A DNA stretch of 32,557 nucleotides from the NCBI GenBank assembly GCA_903850505.1, contig CAINLT010000498.1, positions 1 to 32,557 of the forward strand. The letters are read 5' to 3'. This document shows, in pieces, positions 8,705-16,643 of this stretch (positions within the stretch are counted from its first letter, which is position 1; each line of letters opens with the position of its first letter). Both the position numbers and the translations under genes were made by a program. The notes beneath the pieces are model-generated. The model worked only from the letters and a program-made list of their open reading frames with translations. It did no database searches and was not told where the DNA came from. Source of the stretch: an uncultured Myxococcales bacterium. GTDB lineage: Bacteria; Myxococcota_A; UBA9042.

Positions 8705-10732
8705 TCAAGATTGCGCCGGGCGCAGGTCTTCAGGCAGGTCTTCCCAAGCGATTTGCGTCAGATCCAGCTGATCCGTGCCGTAGCCCACCAGCTCCACGCG
8801 GTCCAGGACGGGCTTGCCGTCCAGCCACGAGAAGGAGGCGACGCCTTCAAACGCCCCGGCGATGCGCGCCGCGCCGACGTCAGACGAGACGCCCGGATGG
8901 CGCACGCACAACGCGTTGACCGCGTGACGCAGGAAACCGGACGAGCGCGGGCCGATGTAGAACGTGGCGATCCACGGCGGCAGGCCTTCGTCGGTGGCGG
9001 CGCTGACGAGCGCGGCAAAATCGACGCCCGCGCCTTCGCCAATCAGCAGCCAATCCGGCACCAGCTTGCGCGCGATGTCGAGGATCGGCGTCTGGCTCTC
9101 GTGCGCGGCGGCGTCCAGGCGGATCACGTGCTCGTGCGGCAAGCGCAGGCGACGGCCGTCTTCGCAGACCACGAGCCGAGCCTCCTTGCCGATGAGCAGC
9201 GCCAGCGCGTTCATCACCGTGCGGCGACCCGCGTGCGGCCAACCGCAAATCGCGATCGAGCGCTGCGAACGCACGAGGTCCTTGAGGCAAGCGGCGGCGT
9301 GCGGCGTGATGTTGCCGCGCTCGACCAACTCGTCAATCGTCGGCGAATGCACGCGCGGCTTGCGCAACAGCACCGTTGGACCGGTCGGACACAGCGGCGG
9401 CCACACGATGCGCACGGTCGTGCCGTCCACCAGCGTACCTTCCACGTGCTGGTCGCCCGGCGCGCGCACGAGGCCAGTCGCCCGCACGAGGCGATCGACA
9501 GCGGCGGCCAAAGCCGGCTGGCAGGAAAACCGCTCAGCAACCGCCTCACGCTGACCATTGCGGAACACGAACAGCTGCGAGGCGTGATTGACCTCGATTG
9601 ACTGCACGCTCGGATCGTCGAGGATCGGCTCCAGCGGGCCCAGACCGGCGAGTTCGTAGATCAGGTCGCGCTTCATCTGCGCGATGTCCATATCGCCGGA
9701 CAGTTCACCGCGCCGTTCAGCGGCATCGACGAACGCCACGACGCGATCTTCCATCTCCGCCCATTCCGTGTCCGACATCGCCGACGCGTCCTGCGGAATC
9801 GCGGGCCGCAGATCGCGCAACGCGGCGCGGTACAGCGCGGCCAGATCGTCGAAATATTGCGGGTCGCTCTGCGCGGGCGCCATGGGCGTCGCGGGCGACG
9901 TGGGGCTGCGCGAGCCCAGCTCAAAGGCAGGCAGCGGCACAACCGAACCCGTCATGCGCGGCAGCGGACCGAGCGGCGGGATGACCGTACGGCGCGCCAC
10001 TTCCGCGATGGTCGGCATCGACGAGGCTTGCTTCTGCGCGGTCGCCTTGCGGGCGGATTCCTTGGGCTGCGGCGCCGCGGCGACGGGCGCGAGCGCTTCC
10101 ATCATCCAATCGTCGGGAATCGGCGGCGCGTCCTGGGCGTCGCCGGTGCCGGTGGCATCCAGGCTGTTGAGAATCGCGGCCATTTCCGGCGAGCCCACGA
10201 GCGTCGCATTGGCCAAGGGCTCGTTGCTGGCATCGGCAAGCGCCGCCGCCAGCAGGTCGTTGTCGCCAAGGTCAAAACGCGTGGCGCCTGCTTGTTCAGC
10301 TTCCGCCCCACCCGCGCGCGTGCGGCGGCCGCGCGTTTCTTCCGTCGCGCCGGATTCTTCCCCGATGGCGGCGGGTTCCACGGACGTGTTGGTAATCGGC
10401 TGGTCTTGCGGCAGATCCGGCGCGGACGACAAGTCGGCATTCGAAAGGTCGACGAAATTCATCACGAAATCGCCCAGATAGACCTTGTCGTCGGCGCCAA
10501 TCTCCACGGCGCCGGTGATGCGATGGCCGTTGACGTACGTGCCGTTGGTGGAGCCAAAGTCTTCAATCACAAAACGCGGACCGTTGACCCGCACCAAAGC
10601 GTGGCGCTTGGAGATGTTTTGCTTGGGCAAAATGACGTCATTGCCCTTGACGCGGCCGATCAGAACTTCCGGTTTGTCGAAGTGGAAGGTGTACACCTGA
10701 CCGCTTCGTTCTCGAATCGTAATGGCGAACAT
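8705..10732 (-). CDS. FHA domain fused to CpaF/TadA-type secretion ATPase domain, motifs degenerate
   Basis: This 675-residue protein starts at ATG 10732 with GGAG five bases upstream. Residues 1-95 form an FHA domain (GRVKGND, SKRH at 41-44, STNGTYVNG at 61-69). Residues 100-290 are a low-complexity Ala/Pro/acidic linker. Residues 300-660 align by pattern with type II/IV pilus secretion ATPases of the CpaF/TadA kind: a DLIYELAGLGPLEPILDD entry, a VEGTLVDGTTVRI core strand and a LLRKP motif. The nucleotide site is abnormal. Walker A reads GWPHAGRRT (497-505), so the invariant Gly-Lys-Thr is Gly-Arg-Arg-Thr. The Walker B Glu-x-Arg-Gly is Glu-Gly-Ala-Gly (566-569). The usual His-Ala-Asn-Ser box is FYIGPRS (591-597). 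It may be a non-hydrolysing regulator rather than a motor; no other pilus gene is present here. Confidence 0.85.
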   Translation of the reverse strand: MFAITIRERSGQVYTFHFDKPEVLIGRVKGNDVILPKQNISKRHALVRVNGPRFVIEDFGSTNGTYVNGHRITGAVEIGADDKVYLGDFVMNFVDLSNADLSSAPDLPQDQPITNTSVEPAAIGEESGATEETRGRRTRAGGAEAEQAGATRFDLGDNDLLAAALADASNEPLANATLVGSPEMAAILNSLDATGTGDAQDAPPIPDDWMMEALAPVAAAPQPKESARKATAQKQASSMPTIAEVARRTVIPPLGPLPRMTGSVVPLPAFELGSRSPTSPATPMAPAQSDPQYFDDLAALYRAALRDLRPAIPQDASAMSDTEWAEMEDRVVAFVDAAERRGELSGDMDIAQMKRDLIYELAGLGPLEPILDDPSVQSIEVNHASQLFVFRNGQREAVAERFSCQPALAAAVDRLVRATGLVRAPGDQHVEGTLVDGTTVRIVWPPLCPTGPTVLLRKPRVHSPTIDELVERGNITPHAAACLKDLVRSQRSIAICGWPHAGRRTVMNALALLIGKEARLVVCEDGRRLRLPHEHVIRLDAAAHESQTPILDIARKLVPDWLLIGEGAGVDFAALVSAATDEGLPPWIATFYIGPRSSGFLRHAVNALCVRHPGVSSDVGAARIAGAFEGVASFSWLDGKPVLDRVELVGYGTDQLDLTQIAWEDLPEDLRPAQS

Positions 10733-10795
10733 GCCGGCTCCATTTCGTCTGTGTCGTACCGTCTGGAAGTACTGTCTGCGTCGTCTCGGTCGCGG

Positions 10796-10939
10796 CTACT
10801 GGGCTGCACTGCCGCACTTTTCACAACCTGGGGCCGCGTGCGCCCATTGCGGCATCACACGCGGCTCGCCGCCCGCAGAGCGGCTGCGTGCGGTTTCGGC
10901 GTTGCTATCGTCGTCAAGCGGCGGGGTTCCGTCAAGCAT
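10796..10939 (-). CDS. Possible 47-residue CxxCG small protein (uncertain)
   Basis: An ATG at 10939 overlaps the end of the tenI/thiE gene by eight bases (AATGCTTGA), and the frame runs 47 codons to a TAG at 10796. The peptide has an acidic stretch (LDDDSNAET), an Arg/Ser-rich middle and a C-terminal CEKCGSAAQ, a possible half zinc ribbon. It fills most of the 199-bp gap before the FHA–CpaF gene. There is no convincing ribosome site and the length is within chance for this GC content, so it may be spurious. Confidence 0.25.
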   Translation of the reverse strand: MLDGTPPLDDDSNAETARSRSAGGEPRVMPQWAHAAPGCEKCGSAAQ

Positions 10940-11555
10940 TGGCCAGCGATGTCGTGAGCATTGCGGCATTTGACCACGCCTCCCGCTGCACGGCGACGCC
11001 AACTGCGCCACAGGCAAGACATTCCGCGGCATTTTCGGCGGTGATCCCGCCAAGCGCCACAACGCGTCCTGGGACACTTTGCGTCGCCCGCAGCAGGCCC
11101 GCGGCGGCCAGAGGCGCAGCGTTTGGCTTGGACGGCGTTGCGAAAACCGGCGACACGACGAGCCAGTCCGCGCCGAGCAGCCAGCGACGTCGCGCCATGG
11201 CCGGATCGTGACAGACGCGGCTGAGCTGCAAGGGCGGCCATGCCGTCATCGGCCGATCCGCGTCGCGCTCAGTCAGGTGGACAAAATCGACGCCGAGTTC
11301 GCTGATCGCTTCGCTTCCCTCAGGCAAGTCCACATCGACGGGCAGGGTGATGCCCAGCCGCAAGTCGGGCGGACGGCGCAGGGTCGCCAGCTGCGCGCGC
11401 CATTCCGCGAGCGTCCAGCCGTGTGCGCGCAGGTACACGGCTGCGCCTGAACCGAGAGGCTGCGTCGCCGCGCGAAAGCCTGCCAATTGTCCAGCAAACC
11501 CGCGATCGGCATACCAGCCGTCCGGGGCGACCGCCAGCAGGCGCGGAACCGCCAT
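10932..11555 (-). CDS. tenI: TenI/ThiE-family protein, probable thiazole tautomerase
   Basis: This 207-residue TIM-barrel protein starts at ATG 11555, sharing one base with the thiG stop (TGATG), so translation is coupled. The C-terminal half is well kept: SRVCHDP with His116, GADWLVVSPVFATPSKPN (129-145) and VVALGGITAEN with GAVGVAV for phosphate binding. The N-terminal half lacks residues typical of thiamine-phosphate synthase ThiE. The QxRxK element reads YLRAH, the Asn-Asp pair is absent, and DGVHLGQ-D becomes DFVHLTERD. Retention of the His and loss of pyrimidine-pyrophosphate residues fit TenI, which aromatises the thiazole tautomer made by ThiG; location directly after thiS-thiG supports this. 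ThiE activity is not excluded. Confidence 0.8.
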   Translation of the reverse strand: MAVPRLLAVAPDGWYADRGFAGQLAGFRAATQPLGSGAAVYLRAHGWTLAEWRAQLATLRRPPDLRLGITLPVDVDLPEGSEAISELGVDFVHLTERDADRPMTAWPPLQLSRVCHDPAMARRRWLLGADWLVVSPVFATPSKPNAAPLAAAGLLRATQSVPGRVVALGGITAENAAECLACGAVGVAVQREAWSNAAMLTTSLANA

Positions 11556-12352
11556 CAGCCGATGAGCCCGGTGATGGGGCTCGACGCGTTGGCATACAGG
11601 CGTTTTTCCATGCGACCGGCGCGAAACGCCAGCCGGCCCGCTTCCACCGCCTGCCGCATCGCGATCGCCATCGCGACCGGCTGCTGCGCGCTGGCGATCG
11701 CCGTATTCATCAGAACCGCGGTGCAACCCAGTTCCAGCGCAATCGCCGCGTCTGAAGCGGTGCCCACGCCGGCATCAACCAGCACGGGCACTTTGGCCTG
11801 CTCCAGGATGATGCGCAGGTTGTACGGGTTGCGGATGCCCAAGCCCGAGCCGATCGGCGCGCCGAGCGGCATGACCGCGACGCAGCCGGCTTCCGCGAGC
11901 TTGAGGCAAATGATCGGGTCGTCGCTGCAGTAGGGCAGCACGGAGAAGCCTTCCGCGACGAGGATCTTCGCCGCGGCCAGCGTCGCCTGATTGTCCGGGA
12001 ACAGCGTCTGTGGGTCGCCGATCACTTCCAGCTTGATGAGGTCGCCCATGCCGACTTCCCGCGCCAGGCGCGCCGTCCGCACCGCTTCATCGACGGAATA
12101 GCAGCCCGCGGTATTGGGCAGCAGCGTGTGCCGCGTCCGATCGAGGGCGTCGAGCACCGTCGCCCCGGTCTTGCCGGACAGGTCCACGCGCCGCACCGCG
12201 ACGGTCACGATCTCCGCGCGGGACTCCAGGATCGCTTCCCGCTGCACTTCCAGCGACGGATACTTGCCGGTGCCCACCAGGAGCCGCGAGGCAAACGTCC
12301 GTCCGGCCAGCGTCCACGTATCGCCCTGCGGCGTCCAATCCTGCGTCGTCAT
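11555..12352 (-). CDS. thiG: Thiazole synthase ThiG
   Basis: This 265-residue enzyme condenses 1-deoxy-D-xylulose 5-phosphate, dehydroglycine and ThiS thiocarboxylate sulfur into the thiazole phosphate of thiamine. The N-terminal [12 protein letters not shown] (22-33), the Schiff-base segment LIKLEVIGD with Lys107, PNTAGC (79-84), the phosphate loop [13 protein letters not shown] (161-173) and [11 protein letters not shown] plus MNTAIA are all intact. ATG 12352 has an AAGGAG site. It follows thiS by 18 bp and overlaps tenI by one base. No TPP riboswitch is evident upstream, consistent with the genes being carried on a longer transcript. Confidence 0.97.
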   Translation of the reverse strand: MTTQDWTPQGDTWTLAGRTFASRLLVGTGKYPSLEVQREAILESRAEIVTVAVRRVDLSGKTGATVLDALDRTRHTLLPNTAGCYSVDEAVRTARLAREVGMGDLIKLEVIGDPQTLFPDNQATLAAAKILVAEGFSVLPYCSDDPIICLKLAEAGCVAVMPLGAPIGSGLGIRNPYNLRIILEQAKVPVLVDAGVGTASDAAIALELGCTAVLMNTAIASAQQPVAMAIAMRQAVEAGRLAFRAGRMEKRLYANASSPITGLIG

Positions 12353-12370
12353 TCTGGCTCCTTGGGCGGG

Positions 12371-12601
12371 CTAGGCGCCGCCACCGACAAATTGCACGAG
12401 TTCAATCACGTCCCCGTCCTGCAGCGCGGTCGTCGCGTGATCGGCGCGCCGCACGATGGCGAGGTTGCGTTCAACGGCCACGGTCTCGCGCGGCAGCTTC
12501 AGCGCCACGAGCAGATCCGCCACTGTGTCGCCGACGCCCGCCGTACGCGGCTCACCGTTGACCAGAAGCTTCAGGATTTGCGGCTGTGTCGTCGCGGCCA
12601 T
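12371..12601 (-). CDS. thiS: Sulfur carrier protein ThiS with an extra C-terminal residue
   Basis: This 76-residue beta-grasp protein has LLVNGEPR near the start, a VADLLVAL helix, AVERN and a DGDVIELVQFVGG end, all typical of ThiS. It should carry sulfur to ThiG as a C-terminal thiocarboxylate. The last residues are Gly-Gly-Gly-Ala then TAG, so a Gly-Gly terminus is not free (bases 12371-12385 read clearly). ATG 12601 has an AGGA site and lies 50 bases inside the 3' end of the upstream wzy-like gene; a later start without overlap would shorten the first strand. The ThiF adenylyltransferase and sulfur donor genes are not in the window. Confidence 0.93.
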   Translation of the reverse strand: MAATTQPQILKLLVNGEPRTAGVGDTVADLLVALKLPRETVAVERNLAIVRRADHATTALQDGDVIELVQFVGGGA

Positions 12602-14372
12602 CGGGTGTTCCTGTCGCGCCTGCGGCTGTCAGCGGCGCGCCGCACGCGAGGCCCAGAAGCGGCCAGACAAAGACCGCGACCTGCGTGTAGGCGAGAAAAT
12701 AGTCGACCTGACTGTGCACGGCAAGCCCGCCGAGCGCCGCCATTGCCGCCAGCGCCGGGCCGTCCGTCGGCAGCCGGCCTGCGCGCAGGATCCGCCACAG
12801 CCGACGACCGCTGATCAAAACAAGCGCGAGAAGCACGCCGAGTCCCAGCAGGCCAAAATCGACCGCGGTCTCGGCCGCCACCGAGTGCGCGCGCGCGCGA
12901 TCGTCGTAGCTTGGGTCAGGAACCCAGCCGCGGTGCACGAGGTGAAAGCGATCCGCGCCGTAACCCAGCAGCGGCCGCCGGGCAAACAGCAGGAGCGCCG
13001 CGCGCCAATAGTGCCGCCGCTCCAGATCCGCGGCGCGCGAGACCGTCACGCCGGACGTGTCCGTCGGTCGCCCCAACGTCACGCCGCGCGCCCGCAGCGT
13101 CGCGCCGTCTTCCTCCGGTGCCAGCACCGTGCAATGCAGCCACGCCATGGGATTGCCCAGCGCGCTGATGCGCAGGACCTGATCGCGGATGATGTCGACC
13201 GCCAGCACATACTCGCCGGGCTTGGACGGCAACTGCGGGTGCAGCGCCAGTCGGACGCGGTCGCCGTGGTTCACGGTCGGCAGCTGCACCGTCTCCCACC
13301 ACGGCATGACCATGTGGCCCATGGGCGTCAGCAGCGTGTACATGACCGAGCCCGGCGCCTGCGCGTTGGACAGCGGCCATTCGCCCGAGTTCTTGATCGT
13401 GACCGGTACCGTCAGCCGATCGCTGGGTTTGCCCACGCAGGCTTGCTCAAACGTGTAGCGGGCCTGATAGCTGCGTTCAGTGAGGCCGATGCGCGCCCGC
13501 ATGTCCGGATTGGCGGCGTAGGCAATCACCACGGTGACCGCGTAGCCGATGGCCAGGATCCGCAGCCACAGGCGGTGTTGGGGCGCATTCTGCCGCGCGG
13601 CGACCGCCAGCAGCAGCGCGCCCACGACCGCCGCGCCAAAGCCCGCGCGCGAATACGTCAGGGACAGCAGCACCGCGACCGTGCCCAGCCACAGCAGCAG
13701 CGGCAGGCGCAGCCAACGGCGATGCCATTGCGTGACCGTGAAGACCAGCAGCGTCGGCGCGGTCAGCTCAAAGTACGCCGCGGCCGTGTTGGCGTGGTAG
13801 AACACCATCGCCAGCCGCTGTTCGCCGAGCATCCACGTCGGTTCGTCGCGGAACAGCCGCAAGAACGGCTCCAGGTCGCGGCCCAGCCGGCGCTCCGCCA
13901 GACCCAGCCCGGTCAGCAGCGCCAGGCCCAACAGGAGACCCGCGAGCAGGGTGCGCTGGAACCGCGGATAGAAAGACAGCAGGCACGCGACGCTCCCCAG
14001 CGCCATCATGCCCGTCGTGCGCAGGCTGACCTTGAGGATGAGCCCAAGCGGCGCGGGCTGGCCGTGATCGGGGGGCGCCCACAGCGCGCTGGCAAAATGC
14101 AGCGCCGCCCACGCGGCCAGGACCGCGAGCACCGGCCGCGACCGCCGGATGTGCGCCTGGAACTGTGGATCGCCGCGGTTCAGCCACACCGCCGCCACGC
14201 CGAGCAGCGCCGCGACCGCCGCGAGGATTTCAGGCAGCGACACGTTCAGCCCGCCCAGCGCGATGCCGTCACGGAATTCCCAGGGGCCAAAAGCCAGCAA
14301 GGCTGCCATCGCCAGCGCCGCGCCATTGCGCGCGACCTCGCCAGCCGGTTGTCCGTTCGCCAGGCCCTTCAC
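12552..14372 (-). CDS. Wzy/WaaL-like O-antigen polymerase or ligase with periplasmic beta-rich insertion
   Basis: The GTG at 14372 overlaps the flippase stop (GTGA), giving 606 residues; an earlier in-frame GTG at 14411 lacks a ribosome site. About twelve hydrophobic helices are seen. The family hallmarks are SRAGFGA (241-247), which heads the large periplasmic loop, and RRPLLGYGADRF (465-476) followed by ARAHSVAAETAVDFG with His496. Inside the loop, roughly residues 302-417, is a beta-rich stretch (VPVTIKNSGEWPLS, HGDRVRLALHP, KPGEYVLAVDI) resembling an immunoglobulin-like module. It would polymerise lipid-linked repeats or ligate polymer to an acceptor at the periplasmic face. The 3' end overlaps thiS by 50 bases. 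Confidence 0.85.
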   Translation of the reverse strand: MKGLANGQPAGEVARNGAALAMAALLAFGPWEFRDGIALGGLNVSLPEILAAVAALLGVAAVWLNRGDPQFQAHIRRSRPVLAVLAAWAALHFASALWAPPDHGQPAPLGLILKVSLRTTGMMALGSVACLLSFYPRFQRTLLAGLLLGLALLTGLGLAERRLGRDLEPFLRLFRDEPTWMLGEQRLAMVFYHANTAAAYFELTAPTLLVFTVTQWHRRWLRLPLLLWLGTVAVLLSLTYSRAGFGAAVVGALLLAVAARQNAPQHRLWLRILAIGYAVTVVIAYAANPDMRARIGLTERSYQARYTFEQACVGKPSDRLTVPVTIKNSGEWPLSNAQAPGSVMYTLLTPMGHMVMPWWETVQLPTVNHGDRVRLALHPQLPSKPGEYVLAVDIIRDQVLRISALGNPMAWLHCTVLAPEEDGATLRARGVTLGRPTDTSGVTVSRAADLERRHYWRAALLLFARRPLLGYGADRFHLVHRGWVPDPSYDDRARAHSVAAETAVDFGLLGLGVLLALVLISGRRLWRILRAGRLPTDGPALAAMAALGGLAVHSQVDYFLAYTQVAVFVWPLLGLACGAPLTAAGATGTPDGRDDTAANPEASGQR

Positions 14373-15700
14373 GCCGTCACCGCGCGCATCCGCCGGTGCA
14401 TTTCCCGCCACACGAGCGGTCCGCAGAAGCCGAGCAGGACCAACTCCGTCAGCGCCGTCGCCACGCCCGCGCCCACGCCGCCGTAGCGCGGCACCAGCAG
14501 CCAGTTGGCGCCCACGTTCACGACGACAAGCACCAGCGTGAACGCCATCTGCTCGCCGACGAGGCCGAGCGCGACGAGCATGTGCGTCTCCAGGTAGTTC
14601 ACAAGCGTCAGGATCACCGACGGCGCGAGCACCTGCAGCATGCGAATCGACGGCTCAAAACCGTCGCCGTACAGCAGGTGGATCACCAGCGCTGGTGCGC
14701 CCGCAAGGATCGCCGCACCCATGCAGCCGACGGCAAACAGCGCCGCCAGGGTCCGCTTGTGCAGCCGCCACGCGCGCGCGGGGTCGTTGACAACCGTTTG
14801 GCTCAGCGCCGGAAACGTCGCGGCCATCAGGATCGCCGGCACGATGCTCGCGTATTCCAGCTGCTTGTACGCCGCGCTGTACCAGCCGGTCTCTTCATCG
14901 CCGCGGAGCGCCCGCAGCATCAGCACGTCGATCTTGAAGTAGACGAGGCTCGCGACAATCGCGACCCCCAGCGGCAGCACTTCGCCAACAAAGCGGCCCA
15001 TCGCGTCGCGCGACCAGCCGTATTCCGGCGTCACGACTTTCTTCATCAGCCACAGCGCATGCGCCGCGCCGCCCAGCCCCGCGACCGCCATCGCACAGCC
15101 GATCGCCACCATCGTCAGGCTCAGGTCGCTGCCATTGGGCCACTGCAGCGCGGAGAGCGAGACGGCGGCGAACACCGCGATGAGCTGCAGCCCGGCGAAG
15201 AGGCTGCTCGAGCGCGCCTCCAACTCCAGCCGCTGCACGCCGCGGAAGACCTGCCAAATCGCTTCCACGGCGGAAGTCGCCAGGCCGGCCAGACCGACAA
15301 GCGCGATCGTGAACGCCAGCGCCCCCGCATGCGGCCGTGGCAGCGCGCCCTTGCCCGCCAGCGGATCCGCGAGGTGCCACCACGTCAAGCCCGCCATCAC
15401 CACCAGATAGCCCAGCGCGAGCACGCCCTTGAGCGTCAGGATCTGGCCGATCAGCTTGGCCGGCGGCGCATCGTGCCGGGCGATCTCGCGGGCCATGAAC
15501 AGGCCGAGGCCGAGGTCCGTCATTTGCACGGCCAGCGCCGCGACCGTCACCGCATAACTGTACTGGCCGTAGACCCGCGCGCCGAGCGTCCGGGCGATCA
15601 GCGGCACGATCAGCAGCTTCAGCCCCTTCTCGACCACTGTGCCCAGGGTCTTGTAGGCGATGTTGCGCGTGACGCTGTTGCGGGCGAGGAATTCTGCCAC
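14369..15700 (-). CDS. Wzx-like polysaccharide flippase (MOP superfamily)
   Basis: This polytopic protein of about 443 residues has RNIAYKTLGTVVEKGLK, LIARTLGARVYGQYS and, further on, FKIDVLMLRALRGDEETGWYSAAYKQLE, the standard pattern of the PST/MVF transporters that flip lipid-linked oligosaccharides. Around twelve to fourteen membrane helices are expected. The start is uncertain: GTG 15700 places the conserved N-terminus nine residues in, TTG 15769 would add 23 residues, and the open frame runs back to 15865 through an Arg/Ser-rich stretch overlapping the upstream gene. None has a strong ribosome site. Its stop is coupled to the wzy-like start by a GTGA overlap. Confidence 0.85.
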   Translation of the reverse strand: MAEFLARNSVTRNIAYKTLGTVVEKGLKLLIVPLIARTLGARVYGQYSYAVTVAALAVQMTDLGLGLFMAREIARHDAPPAKLIGQILTLKGVLALGYLVVMAGLTWWHLADPLAGKGALPRPHAGALAFTIALVGLAGLATSAVEAIWQVFRGVQRLELEARSSSLFAGLQLIAVFAAVSLSALQWPNGSDLSLTMVAIGCAMAVAGLGGAAHALWLMKKVVTPEYGWSRDAMGRFVGEVLPLGVAIVASLVYFKIDVLMLRALRGDEETGWYSAAYKQLEYASIVPAILMAATFPALSQTVVNDPARAWRLHKRTLAALFAVGCMGAAILAGAPALVIHLLYGDGFEPSIRMLQVLAPSVILTLVNYLETHMLVALGLVGEQMAFTLVLVVVNVGANWLLVPRYGGVGAGVATALTELVLLGFCGPLVWREMHRRMRAVTA

Positions 15701-15794
15701 GTTCTGCCAGATGATCCGGAAGGGGATCGCGAAGCGCGGAAGTTTACCTGCCGCACGCGATCCGGGCAAACCGGCGGGCGATGCTGGATCCGCG

Positions 15795-16640
15795 CTACTG
15801 CTTTTTGTGGTGCGCCCGCGTCGGCTTGCGCGGCTTGGCAAACGCCGGCGGGCCGTGGCCGGCAAATGTCATTTGCTGCTGTAGCTGCTGCCAATCGGCG
15901 TAGCCTTTGGGATCTTCCAGCATCAGGCCGTGCAGGTGCGTCAGGATCTCCGCGTGCGCCGCCTCAGGGAGCTGCGCCATCAGCGCCGGGACGAGCTTCT
16001 GCAGGTCACCCGCGAGCCGGTCGCGCCATGCCGGCCGAAACGCGCGCCGTGCCGCATAGATGAGCAGCGCGCCGCGGATCGTCAGCGCGGCGCCATACAC
16101 GACCTGCTCGTCTTCGCGCTGCAGCCACTCCGGCGCGGCGGTATTTTCATGCAGGCTGCGCGCGCGGTTGATCAGTTGCAGCAACTGCAGATTGACGTCC
16201 AGCGCCACGCGCGTCGCCTCCACGAGTTCAGCGTCAAAGAAGAAATCGCCGGCCAGCGGCTTCGCGTACAGCAGCGCCAGCGCGCCCCGCGGCTGCGCAT
16301 AGCCGCTCAAGTCGGCGATGCGCGCGCGCAAATCGCTTGTCGTCGTGGCGTCCTTGGCCAGCGGCAGCGGGGCGACGAGCCGGGCGAACACCGCGCCTGA
16401 AGCGGCGCTTTCCAGTCGCGGCAGCTTGAGCGGATCCGCGGCGGCCAACTTCTGCAGGATCGCGACGGCATGCCGCAGATCGTCGTCGTCCCACGGGTGG
16501 TTCGGCAGCGGCAGGCCCTTTTCCGCATATTGCGCCGCGGTCAGCGAATGATCCGCCGCGACCATCAAGGGCTCCGCCAGCGCGGGCAAAGCCAGGAGCA
16601 GCAGCAGCGCCGCGAGCCAAAGTCGGAGGGAAGCCGTCAT
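15795..16640 (-). CDS. Secreted or periplasmic protein of unknown function in the polysaccharide operon
   Basis: This 281-residue protein begins at ATG 16640, three bases after the sugar transferase stop. It has a strong signal peptide (Leu-rich core, cleavage after ALA at about residue 22). The mature chain is alpha-helical and rich in Ala, Leu and Gln, with LQKLAAADPLKLPRLE, a hydrophobic TIRGALLIYAARRAF segment near residue 190 and a basic His/Lys tail (RKPTRAHHKKQ). I do not recognise the family. Its position between the initiating transferase and the flippase suggests a periplasmic accessory role in polymer handling. Confidence 0.7.
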   Translation of the reverse strand: MTASLRLWLAALLLLLALPALAEPLMVAADHSLTAAQYAEKGLPLPNHPWDDDDLRHAVAILQKLAAADPLKLPRLESAASGAVFARLVAPLPLAKDATTTSDLRARIADLSGYAQPRGALALLYAKPLAGDFFFDAELVEATRVALDVNLQLLQLINRARSLHENTAAPEWLQREDEQVVYGAALTIRGALLIYAARRAFRPAWRDRLAGDLQKLVPALMAQLPEAAHAEILTHLHGLMLEDPKGYADWQQLQQQMTFAGHGPPAFAKPRKPTRAHHKKQ

Positions 16641-16643
16641 GTG

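Noticed and set aside
12456..16063. Two long plus-strand frames (676 and 632 codons)
   Set aside because: They are antisense to the wzy-like and flippase genes; Arg/Gln-rich, without domains, and explained by the third-position GC of the real genes.
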